41,461 nt of DNA from Nostoc sp. S13 (GCF_029379315.1 NZ_JAQYWQ010000058.1:1-41461), one strand, 5' to 3'. Numbered from the stretch's first letter, positions 32,832-41,108 are shown. Translations and numbers: made by a program. Notes: generated by a model from the sequence alone, not told the origin.

Positions 32832-33278
32832 ATGGTTGAAACTCTTGCTGCGGAAAACGTCACACTTGAGCAACTAATATTACTCTATGGATTAGAGTTA
32901 GTTGATTCGGAAGAATTCTTTTGAGAGTGGCAAGATGGCCTACTAGAACTGACAAGCTTAGAAAAGCAGCTATTGGATCAAATAAAGGCAGGTTACATCA
33001 ATTTACGAAACTATCCGCCTTTATTAGAAAATACAGTTAACACGATTGTTTTATCGCCACTACTATTCATTGGCAAGTTTTATTTACCTCCTTTTCACCT
33101 CAAATTAGAGAAATCTATCGAGATTGAAACATTAGACAAACAAACTATCATCAAAGGACGAATTGACTTCTTACTTCTAAATCAAGGACAACAGTTTAGG
33201 GGAACAGAACGCCTCATCTCCCAAACATTTCCAGACCTGAATTTGACCGCAGAATAGATATTTGTCGCAGGTCGCTAG
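32832..33278 (+). pseudogene. Chimeric remnant: PD-(D/E)XK-type nuclease N-terminus joined to a Uma2 C-terminus
   Basis: ATG 32832 opens MVETLAAENVTLEQLILLYG and is stopped by TGA at 32922-32924 after 30 codons. The frame continues EWQDGLLELTSLEKQLLDQI, NLRNYPPLLENTVNTIVLSP and IIKGRIDFLLLNQ, matching the N-terminal half of a common cyanobacterial restriction-endonuclease-like family. At about 33195-33205 it switches to FRGTERLISQTFPDLNLTAE, stop, IFVAGR, which is the C-terminus of a Uma2 protein with CAG changed to TAG. So two broken nuclease genes have been joined by deletion, and two stops are now present. It starts eight bases after map. Confidence 0.7.
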
Positions 33279-33894
33279 AGTTAGAAATTTGGGAACATGT
33301 GGCGCTTTCTGGGGAGAAGTATGTTAACGGCTTAATAATCCTCATCTATCACTATCCGAAAAATTTTGCCATTTCTGAAATCTAGAGCTTTTGTATAGCA
33401 GGCGATGTCTACGACGGGCTACGCCTACGCGCGATTCTTTTCTAATAACAAATACAAGACCGATTTTTTCTAATAGTATAGCTTGTATTGATTGCTTCAT
33501 AAGGCTTCTAGCGATCGCCCTCCCGGAGAGTGACAGATGAGGGATAATTCATTAGTGGGGCTTATGTTGGAAAAGCGCAAAAACAATATAAACTAAATTT
33601 TAGAACTATTTTTGATGTCAACATCATCAATAAATTCAGTGCTTCTTAAATCTTCAGAGTTAATAGCAAAGACCTGTTCAAATCAGGTGTGGTTCTGTTA
33701 TCTCTTCCCACTCGTTATTTCTCCATCTTATTTTCTCGGCGTCGCTGAATGAAAGTGTGAAATTCCATGTTTGAAACTGTTTTCTTTGCGCCTTTGGAGG
33801 AAACCAAATTCATAGGTTTAATTAGCAACGTCCTTTGATGATGGGGAAGTGATGAGGTAATTTTTTACCCTCTAAGTTAAAGAGAAACTTATCA
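33279..33894. other. Intergenic region before the RTX gene
   Basis: No gene recognised. A short open stretch (LELEIWEHVALSGEKYVNGL, 33280-33340) may be more debris of the nuclease remnant. A variant of the GCGATGCC...CTACGC repeat lies at 33402-33433, with a HIP1-like octamer near 33511. The promoter of the RTX gene is expected within the last 150 bp. Confidence 0.45.
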
Positions 33895-34587
33895 ATGGCA
33901 TTTTATACTATTAACGGTACGAATGGCCCTGACACTTTAATTGACTACAATCACTATCCTGGCGATGGTTACATAAGTCTAGTTACCATCAACGGATTTG
34001 ACGGTGACGACATTATCAGTGGGCAAGATATTTCTACTAAATATCATATCTTTGGGGGTGCTGGCAACGATTTCATCGTTGGCGGTGTTAACAAAGATAT
34101 CCTCATAGGCGATGATTTATCTGGCGGCGTTGGTGGTAACGATTACCTCGTTGGGGGTGGGGGGGATGGTGACGATATCCTCTATGGCTCTGGTGGTAAC
34201 GATACTCTCGATGGGGGTGCTGGCCCTGATAAACTCACTGGGGATGTTGGCACTGATAGCCTTATTGGGGGTACTGGCAACGATCTTTTCGTGTTTTATT
34301 CAGTTTTAGATAGTCAACCTGGTTTGTCACGAGATATTATCAAAGACTTTGTTGGAAACGGTAACTTACCCGGTGACATAATCGATATATCTAACATAGA
34401 CGCTAACACCACCAAAAAAGGCGACCAAGCTTTCACTTACATTGGAACTCGCGCATTCACCGCAGCAGGTCAGATCCGTTATTCTGGAGGTATTCTCCAA
34501 GGTAACACTGATAGTAATCTAGCGGCTAATTTCGAGATTAAGCTTGAAGGATCACCACTACTAGTGGCAAGCGATATTATCGTTTAA
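33895..34587 (+). CDS. RTX-repeat calcium-binding protein, probably secreted
   Basis: 230 codons. The residues about 30-135 are tandem glycine/aspartate nonapeptides of the GGxGxDxLx type: GGAGNDFIVGG, GGNDYLVGGGGDGDDILYG, SGGNDTLDGGAGPDKLTG. These form a calcium-binding beta-roll. The C-terminal part ends FEIKLEGSPLLVASDIIV, a hydrophobic tail like the type I secretion signal of RTX proteins, which has no N-terminal signal peptide. No type I exporter is adjacent. The role cannot be deduced; extracellular location is inferred from family. Several DNA repeats follow. Confidence 0.88.
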   Translation: MAFYTINGTNGPDTLIDYNHYPGDGYISLVTINGFDGDDIISGQDISTKYHIFGGAGNDFIVGGVNKDILIGDDLSGGVGGNDYLVGGGGDGDDILYGSGGNDTLDGGAGPDKLTGDVGTDSLIGGTGNDLFVFYSVLDSQPGLSRDIIKDFVGNGNLPGDIIDISNIDANTTKKGDQAFTYIGTRAFTAAGQIRYSGGILQGNTDSNLAANFEIKLEGSPLLVASDIIV

Positions 34588-34642
34588 CGGACTTTGGGGG
34601 TTTAAGTCCCCTGTCTCTATAGGCAGCGTTAGAAATACTAAC

Positions 34643-34716
34643 TGTAGGTTGGGTTAAGCGGAGCAAAACCCAACGTTTCCGCGCTTGTTGGGTTTCGTTC
34701 CTCAGCCCAACCTACA
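34643..34716. repeat. Long palindromic repeat TGTAGGTTGGGTT
   Basis: TGTAGGTTGGG at one end and CCCAACCTACA at the other, with inner AAAACCCAAC / GTTGGGTTT arms, over 74 bp. It is a well-represented cyanobacterial palindrome type. It lies 55 bp after the RTX stop, without a U-run. Confidence 0.85.
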
Positions 34717-34763
34717 AAAAATTAAATTTCGACCCTTTTTTAGGGTGACGTGTACTAAGTTCC

Positions 34764-34867
34764 TATAGCAATCCTATTTGATTTGTGAAAATTCGCAGTG
34801 TCTAGATCCCCGACTTCTTTAAGAAGTCGGGGATCTAACTTTTCACCAATGATTTAGGATTGCTATA
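34764..34867. mobile_element. Nested palindromic element carrying the 33-bp palindrome
   Basis: The outer arms TATAGCAATCCT and AGGATTGCTATA are perfect; they extend inward imperfectly (ATTTGTGAAAA / TTTTCACCAAT). At the centre, 34804-34836, is a perfect 33-bp palindrome AGATCCCCGACTTCTT-T-complement, also found at 8607-8639. Non-coding, MITE-like. Confidence 0.75.
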
Positions 34868-34869
34868 TA

Positions 34870-35030
34870 TTGAATTCGGGCAGTCATTGATTGAATTCGA
34901 GCTGCTGTTGATTTAATTCGGGCAGTCGTTGATTGAATTTGGGCAGTCGTTGATTTAATTCGGGCAGTCGTTGATTGAATTTGGACAGTCGTTAATTGAA
35001 TTCGGGCAGTCATTGATTGAATTTAGGCAA
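34870..35030. repeat. 21-bp tandem repeat, seven full units
   Basis: Consensus TTGAATTCGGGCAGTCGTTGA; units start at 34870, 34891, 34912, 34933, 34954, 34975 and 34996, with a partial eighth at 35017. Variation is mainly G/T at base 3, C/T at base 8, and A/G at base 17. Since 21 is a multiple of three, one minus frame stays open (34843-35013, ATG to TGA, 56 codons) and repeats QSTTARI-like heptads. No ribosome binding site is clear for it. It starts three bases after a palindromic element. Confidence 0.9.
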
Positions 35031-35123
35031 CCCCCAAGAATTTACATAAAGCCATTTAATATATTTGTAATCCTAATCAACATTTATTGCATGATAAAGT
35101 AAAACATATATGGAGGTAAGATT

Positions 35124-35759
35124 ATGACTCAAGCGTTGCCCAAATTACTAACCTTTAATGAATTTATCGAATGGTATCCCAACGATGGAAAACGCTATGA
35201 GTTGCACAAAGGAGTAATTATTGAAATGCCGCCTCCAACCGGAACACATGAAAAAGTTATTGCATTTTTGTCGCGGAAATTAACTGTGGAGTTCGATCGT
35301 CTCAATTTACCCTACGGAATTCCCAAAACTGCATTGGTCAAAACTCCTTCTGCCGAATCCGCTTATTCGCCTGATGTGTTGCTGCTAAATCTTGATAATC
35401 TCCACAATGAACCGCTTTTTCAAAAACAGTCAACAGTAAGCCAAGCAGCATCGGTTCCAATAGTCATCGAAGTTGTTTCAACCAACTGGCGAGATGATTA
35501 CTACAATAAACTTAGGGATTATGCTCGCGTAGCGTCTCGAAGAGAAGAAATGGGCATTCCCGAATATTGGATTGCTGATTATGCTGCATTGGGTGCAAGA
35601 AAGTTCATCGGCAATCCCAAACAACCCACTATTTTTGTATGCGAATTAGTTGATGGTGAATATCAAATGACAGCGTTTCAAGGTAACACCGCGATTTCAT
35701 CACCTACCTTTCCCCAGTTAAATTTAACTGCACAGCAGATTTTTAATGCAGCTAACTAA
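35124..35759 (+). CDS. Uma2 family endonuclease (PD-(D/E)XK fold)
   Basis: 211 codons. The N-terminal LTFNEFIEWYPNDGKRYELH is typical. Active-site positions: Asp in YSPDVLLLN and Glu in VIEVVSTNWRDDY, with the central PD...EVxS pattern of the family. The C-terminus PTFPQLNLTAQQIF is standard. The segment YARVASRREEMGIPEYW contains extra residues RVASRREE compared with the usual DY-xx-LGIPEYW; these are translated from a dispersed repeat at 35525-35547. Uma2 genes are hugely expanded in cyanobacteria, and their role is unknown. GGAGG lies nine bases before the ATG. Whether the insertion leaves it active is unknown. Confidence 0.88.
   Translation: MTQALPKLLTFNEFIEWYPNDGKRYELHKGVIIEMPPPTGTHEKVIAFLSRKLTVEFDRLNLPYGIPKTALVKTPSAESAYSPDVLLLNLDNLHNEPLFQKQSTVSQAASVPIVIEVVSTNWRDDYYNKLRDYARVASRREEMGIPEYWIADYAALGARKFIGNPKQPTIFVCELVDGEYQMTAFQGNTAISSPTFPQLNLTAQQIFNAAN
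35525..35547 (+). repeat. Dispersed repeat inserted in the Uma2 gene
   Basis: CTCGCGTAGCGTCTCGAAGA plus GAAG, closely matching the GGCGTAGCCTCTCGTAGAG element at 934-955. It is in frame and adds about seven residues in front of the conserved GIPEYW motif. Confidence 0.75.
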
Positions 35760-35778
35760 TTTTTATCTAGTCTTATAA

Positions 35779-37131
35779 CTATCTTCCCAAGTTATTGGGA
35801 ATACCTTCACAACCACCAGGAATAGTACCTCTAGTTTTTTCGCCACCCCAAGTGCAACAGTAGCAACGTGCAGACTCAGACATCCGTTGCACATTGGTGA
35901 AATCAGCATTTTCCACCACAGCGCCAGTGTGTTCGCCGATTTCATAATCTGGTGGTTCAGTGCGACTGCGGGGTGATGCTTTGTCCAATGTACCGTAGAA
36001 TAAGCGAATCCCGTTCAGGTCAGCACCGCTAAGATTAGCATTATATAAAATTGTGCGGGAGAGATTAGCTTTTACTAAATCACAACCGGCCAGATTAGCG
36101 CGGACAAGATTAGCTTCGCTCAGATCAGTCCAACGCAAATCAGTACCGGAAAGGTCTGCTCCCGCTAGCATTACACCTAAATCGATAACGCGCACACCTT
36201 CTAGGCGGTCTTCTGCATAACCGCCACTCCCATCAAGAATGGCTCGACCTAATCGGCCATCGCGTTTTAGGGGTGACAGCAACTTGGAACGTGAGAGAAA
36301 GCGGAGAATTTTCGCTTTACCACTGCTATCGACACTACTTAAAATTGCCGCAGTGCGTCCTTCAGCGATCGCTCTCTCTTGGGGCCAATCTTCTAATAAT
36401 CCTTCTTCATCTAATACTAAGTCTGAAACGCCTTGGAAATAGGAATCAATCGTCTGTTGCTGAGTAATAATGTTTTGCTGAACTGTTAGCAGGTTTTGCT
36501 GAATTGTCAAGTCTTTGGAAATAACATATTGTCGCCATGCTACGTAAACGGCGATGACGGCGATGAAAATTTGCCCCAAAGCGCCAAACCAGTCTGCTAG
36601 GGTTCCAGCAATGTTCCAGTTAATTTGGCGTCCCCAAATAAGCAAGCGATCGCCTACACCTGTGAACCGGATCAAGCCGATGATGGCTACTAGTAGTCCC
36701 AAAAAGGCAACAAATAAGGTGCGTTCTTCGGGTGAAAACCACTTGTCTAAAACTTCTTGCAACCAAGGCAACAGTATTGCAAGGGATAACAGCAAACTCA
36801 TCAGCGTTCCAATAATGCCGATGATCCTGTTATTGAGGATAACTCCAATAAAAGTGATAGCGATCGCGATTAGAGTAATCAGCAATGCCCTCGGCTTAAC
36901 TGTGAATTGCTTGGTAGTGGGTTGCTTGGACTCAGAACGGGCTTGTTTGAGAGCAGTTGTATATTGCGGAGATTTTAAAGATGCGATCGCTGCTAGGGCT
37001 TGTTGTGTCGCTAGTACTTCTGAGCTGAGGTTCTTCTCAGTTGCACCACCGTCAAAGTCATCTGGCTGCAAATCATTTTCTGGGATAGGTTCTGGGGTTG
37101 GTAGATTAGAGGAATTGGATTCAATCGTCAT
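35779..37131 (-). CDS. Pentapeptide-repeat membrane protein
   Basis: 450 codons. Residues 1-80 are soluble and acidic. Two pairs of hydrophobic helices follow (about 82-125 and 140-160) with a further one near 185-200. A short coiled coil is at about 210-235 (QQNLLTVQQNIITQQQ). The C-terminal third has A(D/N)LxG pentapeptides: AGADLSGTDLRWTDLSEANL, VRANLAGCDLVKANLSRTIL and NANLSGADLNGIRL, forming a right-handed quadrilateral beta-helix. The C-terminus ends in a Cys pair (RCYCCTWGG). Function unknown; pentapeptide proteins are many in cyanobacteria. The start overlaps an upstream small ORF by 11 bp. Confidence 0.85.
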   Translation of the reverse strand: MTIESNSSNLPTPEPIPENDLQPDDFDGGATEKNLSSEVLATQQALAAIASLKSPQYTTALKQARSESKQPTTKQFTVKPRALLITLIAIAITFIGVILNNRIIGIIGTLMSLLLSLAILLPWLQEVLDKWFSPEERTLFVAFLGLLVAIIGLIRFTGVGDRLLIWGRQINWNIAGTLADWFGALGQIFIAVIAVYVAWRQYVISKDLTIQQNLLTVQQNIITQQQTIDSYFQGVSDLVLDEEGLLEDWPQERAIAEGRTAAILSSVDSSGKAKILRFLSRSKLLSPLKRDGRLGRAILDGSGGYAEDRLEGVRVIDLGVMLAGADLSGTDLRWTDLSEANLVRANLAGCDLVKANLSRTILYNANLSGADLNGIRLFYGTLDKASPRSRTEPPDYEIGEHTGAVVENADFTNVQRMSESARCYCCTWGGEKTRGTIPGGCEGIPNNLGR

Positions 37132-37336
37132 GTTTTCTATTTTGCCCCAGCAGATTCAGAACAACATCTGTTTTATCAGAAATTGCCCGAAGCTCAAACT
37201 TGCACCCGAATATAGCTTGTGCCAGCAAGTTACCACGATTAAGAATTTTGATGAACGCGATGTGTGACTTATTCTTGGAACCTGTCTTCCATTCCTCTTC
37301 CTCCACAGTCCGAGAGGCTTTGATTTTTGCTACCAA
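37121..37336 (-). CDS. Possible small protein upstream of the pentapeptide gene
   Basis: 71 codons from TTG 37336. The second half (ILNRGNLLAQAIFGCKFELR then AISDKTDVVLNLLG) has protein-like composition, and the stop overlaps the next gene's ATG by 11 bp, as in coupled genes. There is no recognised family and the start is weak. It may be a remnant gene. Confidence 0.3.
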   Translation of the reverse strand: MVAKIKASRTVEEEEWKTGSKNKSHIAFIKILNRGNLLAQAIFGCKFELRAISDKTDVVLNLLGQNRKHDD

Positions 37337-37380
37337 CCCTTGTAATTGGAGTTAGGTTTGAGAGTAAGTCGCACATGGCG

Positions 37381-37956
37381 TTATCTATTACTTTTTAGCT
37401 GACTACTGTCAGCAAGCAGAGGTAATCTCTTTTGTTGAAAGTTGAAAATGTTATTGATGGATGCTTCTTTGCGTGCGCGACAGTACACTGGTAAGTTACC
37501 AAAGCACCCGTTACCACTACCACCGTAGATATCCGTTAGAATTTGATTGTTCTGAGTTAATCGCCAGTATTTGTGACGCCACTGTCCAGAAGGGCATGTG
37601 GCTGTGCCATCATCAGAGGCATATGTTCCTCTATAAAAAATAAAGCCTCCATAAGTCAAGCCCGCCGGTGGATCATCAGATAGAATTATATACGGTTGCT
37701 TGTTATAGATCCTTGCTCCTACATTCCAGAAACTACAGAGAACGGGTAATGGCTCGTTTGTGGTATAAGCAATTGCATATTCGTACTTAGTACTTGGAAA
37801 GCTTAGAATCTGACAAGTGTTTACATCGATCTGGCTTAGATATCCACATTGAACCCAATTACTTGCATAGGCTGGCGAAACTGCAAAGATACCTATAAAA
37901 ACTGAAACGAGTTTACAAAAGTTTTGAGTTTTTGTTTTCATTTTCTTGCTCATCAT
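37381..37956 (-). CDS. Secreted small protein of unknown function
   Basis: 191 codons. The N-terminus MKTKTQNFCKLVSVFIGIFA followed by VSPAYASNW is a clear signal peptide with cleavage expected after AYA. The mature part contains seven or more Cys (QCGYLSQIDVNTCQ, CSFWN, TATCPSGQWRHKYWR, GNGCFGNLPVYCRAR), consistent with disulfides in an exported protein. I recognise no family. Start is ATG 37956; in-frame ATGs at 37953 and 37941 are equally possible, and no ribosome binding site decides. Confidence 0.7.
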   Translation of the reverse strand: MMSKKMKTKTQNFCKLVSVFIGIFAVSPAYASNWVQCGYLSQIDVNTCQILSFPSTKYEYAIAYTTNEPLPVLCSFWNVGARIYNKQPYIILSDDPPAGLTYGGFIFYRGTYASDDGTATCPSGQWRHKYWRLTQNNQILTDIYGGSGNGCFGNLPVYCRARKEASINNIFNFQQKRLPLLADSSQLKSNR

Positions 37957-38022
37957 AATGTTGTGATGTTTTCTAAAATTTTTATAGCGTTTTCCAGGTG
38001 CATCAAGTACATCAAATCAAAA

Positions 38023-38088
38023 CCTCACCCCTAACGCCTCTCCGTAAGTTCGGAGAGGGAGATAAAGCACAGCTTTATCAGGGTGAGG
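38023..38088. repeat. Multi-stem palindromic repeat
   Basis: The outer stem CCTCACCC / GGGTGAGG encloses two inner hairpins: CCTCTCCG-TAAGT-TCGGAGAGG and GATAAAGC-ACA-GCTTTATC (overlapping by the loop bases). One strand could fold as a three-way junction. This CCTCACCC repeat type is frequent in Nostoc-like genomes. It lies upstream of the secreted protein gene. Confidence 0.75.
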
Positions 38089-38353
38089 TTAAGCTGTACT
38101 TCACTCTTATTAAAAAATGGTATATTAAGCACACTCAACCGTAAGCTGTAGCAATCACGCTCTTTTCAACAGTTTAGGTCTAATCTAAAAGACAGCAAGA
38201 TAGCTAACAACTACTGCTGGAGAATACTAGTTTTCTTCTACCAAAAGTACAATATCAAACGGAAAATTACAAAAGCATCAATTTATACAAAACTTAATAT
38301 ATTTACAGCACTCATTATCGTATATAAAAATGCCTCTAGTTTTACAGCAGAAC
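38089..38353. other. Intergenic, nothing recognised
   Basis: About 260 bp, AT-rich, no gene and no clear repeat or terminator. Confidence 0.4.
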
Positions 38354-39082
38354 TCAGCCAAGGTGTGATTCAACGCTTTTTAGCGGTTTAGTTTTTGATA
38401 TTTCAATATCAATTGTGTCGGTAGCAATCAAATCTGCTGCTTCTTCTAAAAGCTCATTTTGTTCCTTTTGAATTGCTTCTAAACGATTAGAAATTTCAGC
38501 TAATCGTTGTTGCTTATTTGGTTGAAAATTTTCAGGTAGTAAAGTAGGCAGATTATCAGTTATTTTATTAGCTGTCATTCGTTGAATAGTAAAACTACCA
38601 ACTTCAGTTAAGGATACAAAACTAACTTTAATCAAAGCCAGAAGTAATTTTATCGGAACTTGGAGTATTGACCAACTAGCTGTTTCAATTAACCGTACAA
38701 TTGCTTTGATGATGCTCCAAAGTAGAGCAAGTGCAAACAGCAGAATTATTACACTAATAATTGGGTGATTAGCTCCCCAACCTAATATTTGAACTAACCT
38801 AAAAAAGACCGGGTGTTGTGTCAGCCAATCACTTACAGAAGATGAGATCGCACCTTTTACTGCTCCCGATGTAGTACTCTTAAATTGCTCTGCTGTTTGC
38901 CAACTTTGTTCTAAGGTTGTCGTAACAGTATCAATTGCTTTATCGGTTGTTGTATTCAAAGATTCCCCAACTTGTTGTGCTGAGTTACTTAGAGAGTTAA
39001 CGCTTCCGCCCACAAAATCTTTCACATTTTGCAAGCGTTGTAAAATTCCATTAGGCAAATGTATATCTAATTGAGATGCCAT
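38354..39082 (-). CDS. Membrane protein with coiled-coil flanks, unknown function
   Basis: 242 codons from ATG 39082 (MASQLDIHLPNG); a GTG four codons earlier is possible. Residues about 15-90 are Ser/Thr-rich amphipathic helix (SLSNSAQQVGESLNTTTDKA), like apolipoprotein or LEA-type sequences. A hydrophobic helix follows (about 107-130, PIISVIILLFALALLWSII), then a long amphipathic section. The C-terminus is a coiled coil (LAEISNRLEAIQKEQNELLE). I recognise it only as a conserved cyanobacterial membrane protein. It is probably monocistronic. Confidence 0.7.
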   Translation of the reverse strand: MASQLDIHLPNGILQRLQNVKDFVGGSVNSLSNSAQQVGESLNTTTDKAIDTVTTTLEQSWQTAEQFKSTTSGAVKGAISSSVSDWLTQHPVFFRLVQILGWGANHPIISVIILLFALALLWSIIKAIVRLIETASWSILQVPIKLLLALIKVSFVSLTEVGSFTIQRMTANKITDNLPTLLPENFQPNKQQRLAEISNRLEAIQKEQNELLEEAADLIATDTIDIEISKTKPLKSVESHLG

Positions 39083-39208
39083 AAAATATTTCACCGAGGC
39101 TAAAATCTAACCCGTAACCCATCTTTAGGGCGATTAGTGGGAACTAACACTGTTTCTAAACTTTGATTGGGTAATATCGGAATCGTATTTGATTTTTGAA
39201 ATTATCTA

Positions 39209-39403
39209 CGTAGGCGGGGAGTGGGGAGTAGGGAGTAGGGAATAGGGAATAAAGAATTAGGCTTTTCGAGTTGTACGGAGCTTTTTCAGAAATCAAATAT
39301 TAATTCTATATAGGACTCCTATTTGATTTTTGAACAAATTAAGTACTAATCGAAAAGGTTTATTCCCTACTCCCCACTCCCTATTCCCTACTCCCAGCCT
39401 ACG
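39209..39403. repeat. Inverted GGGAGTA STRR element
   Basis: CGTAGGC and GCCTACG close the element. Inside, GGGAGTGGGGAGTAGGGAG at 39217-39254 faces TATTCCCTACTCCCC at 39361-39395. The arms are purine-rich tandem repeats of the same class as in modBC. The motif TATTTGATTTTTGAA appears on both sides (about 39186 and 39329). Non-coding. Confidence 0.65.
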
Positions 39404-39441
39404 CAAGTCAGTTCAATAATCAAAGCGGATTACTATATCTC

Positions 39442-39549
39442 CTAATCATAACTACGTAGAAGATGAGCAGCAATAATCTTCATTTCCATTTTGGCAAAGG
39501 CTATACCAATACAGATTCGTGACCCACCGCCAAAACCAACTAAACTAAT
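39442..39549 (-). pseudogene. Cytochrome P450 C-terminal stub
   Basis: The minus frame reads ISLVGFGGGSRICIGIAFAK then MEMKIIAAHLLRSYD before TAG. FGGGSRICIG is the heme-binding FxxGxRxCxG signature with its cysteine ligand, and the AFAKMEMKIIAAHLL helix follows as in all P450s. The frame has a stop immediately upstream and the remaining 400 or so residues of the enzyme are missing. It lies in the short gap before the ABC-2 gene, whose stop is 22 bp away. Confidence 0.85.
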
Positions 39550-39570
39550 TTAATTACTTTTCATATCTCT

Positions 39571-40353
39571 CTAACTCGAAGCACTAGTATAAAACCGCAA
39601 CGCAAACCGCCAAAACCAAGTAGAAGTGAAAAACAGCACTACTGCTAATATTGCCGCACCTATCAACCAGCTAATTTCACTCCGACCTAACAGCGCTTCG
39701 GCTGGTATAGTAGTTAAAAAAGCTACTGGCATCACAAAGGTAAAGAAAAAGCGGTAAACAGTGGGATATGCGGCGATGGGATATCGTCCAGCTTCCAAAA
39801 AACCACGCAACACTTCAGTAACGTTGTATATTTTGACGAACCAAATAGTTGTGGCTCCCAGCATAAACCACAGGCTGTACAAAATCACCAAGCTGAACAA
39901 TAACGGCAGTACACTAAGTAGATAGTCGTCTATCCCTAGACCGAGGCGTTTACCTGCATAACCAATAATAATACTACCAAAAACTAGATCCGGCATTCCC
40001 CAAGGTGAAAGAGTATGGGTGGAAAGCCAAAACTGACTGGGGATAGGTTTTAATAATATAAAGTCCAAAGTGCCTTGCTGTACATGGCGGACAATGCGAT
40101 TCAAGTTCGATGCCAGAAAAATAGCAGAAAATCCTTGTAGTAAGGTAAAAATTCCTAAAACTACTAAAGCTGCTTCCCATGACCAGCCACTAAAAGTGTA
40201 GCCAGTCCGGTAAAATAAGAATAGGCCAAAGAGGCTACCGACAAGGTTTCCCAAGCTGCTGAGGGTAGCGATGAAAAAGTTAATCCGATACTCCAACTCT
40301 GCTGCGATCGCAGCACCCCAAAATAGTCTTAGTACTTTCAAATATCTTCGCAT
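39571..40353 (-). CDS. ABC-2 family transporter permease (DUF990-like)
   Basis: 260 codons from ATG 40353 (MRRYLKVLRLFWGAAIAAEL); upstream codons in the frame are not family-like. Six hydrophobic helices are visible, with the conserved region NRIVRHVQQGTLDFILLKPI between helices 2 and 3, and FFFTFVMPVAFLTTIPAEAL near the end. These match the ABC-2 type membrane subunits whose partner ATPase is usually encoded elsewhere in cyanobacteria. The substrate is unknown. It is transcribed divergently from the DedA gene. Confidence 0.85.
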   Translation of the reverse strand: MRRYLKVLRLFWGAAIAAELEYRINFFIATLSSLGNLVGSLFGLFLFYRTGYTFSGWSWEAALVVLGIFTLLQGFSAIFLASNLNRIVRHVQQGTLDFILLKPIPSQFWLSTHTLSPWGMPDLVFGSIIIGYAGKRLGLGIDDYLLSVLPLLFSLVILYSLWFMLGATTIWFVKIYNVTEVLRGFLEAGRYPIAAYPTVYRFFFTFVMPVAFLTTIPAEALLGRSEISWLIGAAILAVVLFFTSTWFWRFALRFYTSASS

Positions 40354-40502
40354 CTTGCACCCATAACCCAAAATCTGCCATCTGTCATAACATTTTTCAA
40401 AATTACACAATAACTTTACGTAAATTTAATATTACTTTTTATTCAGGAAAATTGCTAAACGTTAAGATGTTGTGGATCTATTGTTGAAAAATAAGAAATT
40501 CT

Positions 40503-41108
40503 ATGCATCTGGATTTACCACAACTGATTAAATCACTCGGCTACTTTGGGGTATGGGCGATTGTCTTTGCTGAATCTGGCTTGTTAATTGGTTTTTTTCT
40601 GCCTGGAGATAGTTTATTGTTCACTGCTGGATTTGTCGCATCTCAGAATTTACTGAACATTTGGGTTCTGATTTTTGGTGCTTTTATTTGTGCAGTCTTA
40701 GGTGACAATGTTGGTTATTTTACTGGGCATAAATTTGGCAGAAGACTATTTCAGAAGGAAGATTCATTGTTGTTTAAGAAAAAATATCTTGTGAAAACCC
40801 AAAACTTTTATGAACAGCATGGTAAAAAAACGATTGTTCTAGCACGGTTTTTACCGATTGTACGGACTTTCGCGCCGATTGTGGCTGGAATTGGTGCGAT
40901 GCATTATCGCACATTTATGTCTTACAACTTAATCGGTGGCTTTCTTTGGACATTCGGCATTACCATGTTAGGGTTTTTCTTAGGAAAATCTCTGCCACCT
41001 GAACAAGTAGATAAGTATTTGTTACCGATTATTGGATTAATTATAGTTATTTCTTTAGTGCCATCGATTATTCATCTAATACAAGAAAATAGAGCAAACA
41101 AAAGTTGA
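40503..41108 (+). CDS. DedA family membrane protein
   Basis: 201 codons. The DedA signature is seen in FAESGLLIGFFLPGDSLLFTAGF (first part ESGLLIGFFLPGDSLLF) and in GKKTIVLARFLPIVRTFAPI, followed by VAGIGAMHYRTFM. The amphipathic re-entrant helices and later TM helices fit the family, which includes undecaprenyl-phosphate and phospholipid translocases/flippases. The length is standard. The specific function cannot be told. It is divergently transcribed from the ABC-2 gene with 149 bp between. Confidence 0.92.
   Translation: MHLDLPQLIKSLGYFGVWAIVFAESGLLIGFFLPGDSLLFTAGFVASQNLLNIWVLIFGAFICAVLGDNVGYFTGHKFGRRLFQKEDSLLFKKKYLVKTQNFYEQHGKKTIVLARFLPIVRTFAPIVAGIGAMHYRTFMSYNLIGGFLWTFGITMLGFFLGKSLPPEQVDKYLLPIIGLIIVISLVPSIIHLIQENRANKS

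Noticed and set aside
34870..35030. CRISPR array
   Set aside because: The 21-bp units are directly adjacent with no spacers and no cas genes are present, so it is a plain tandem repeat.
36554..37267. Plus-strand 237-codon ORF opposite the pentapeptide protein
   Set aside because: Antisense shadow of a clear membrane protein gene; no domains.
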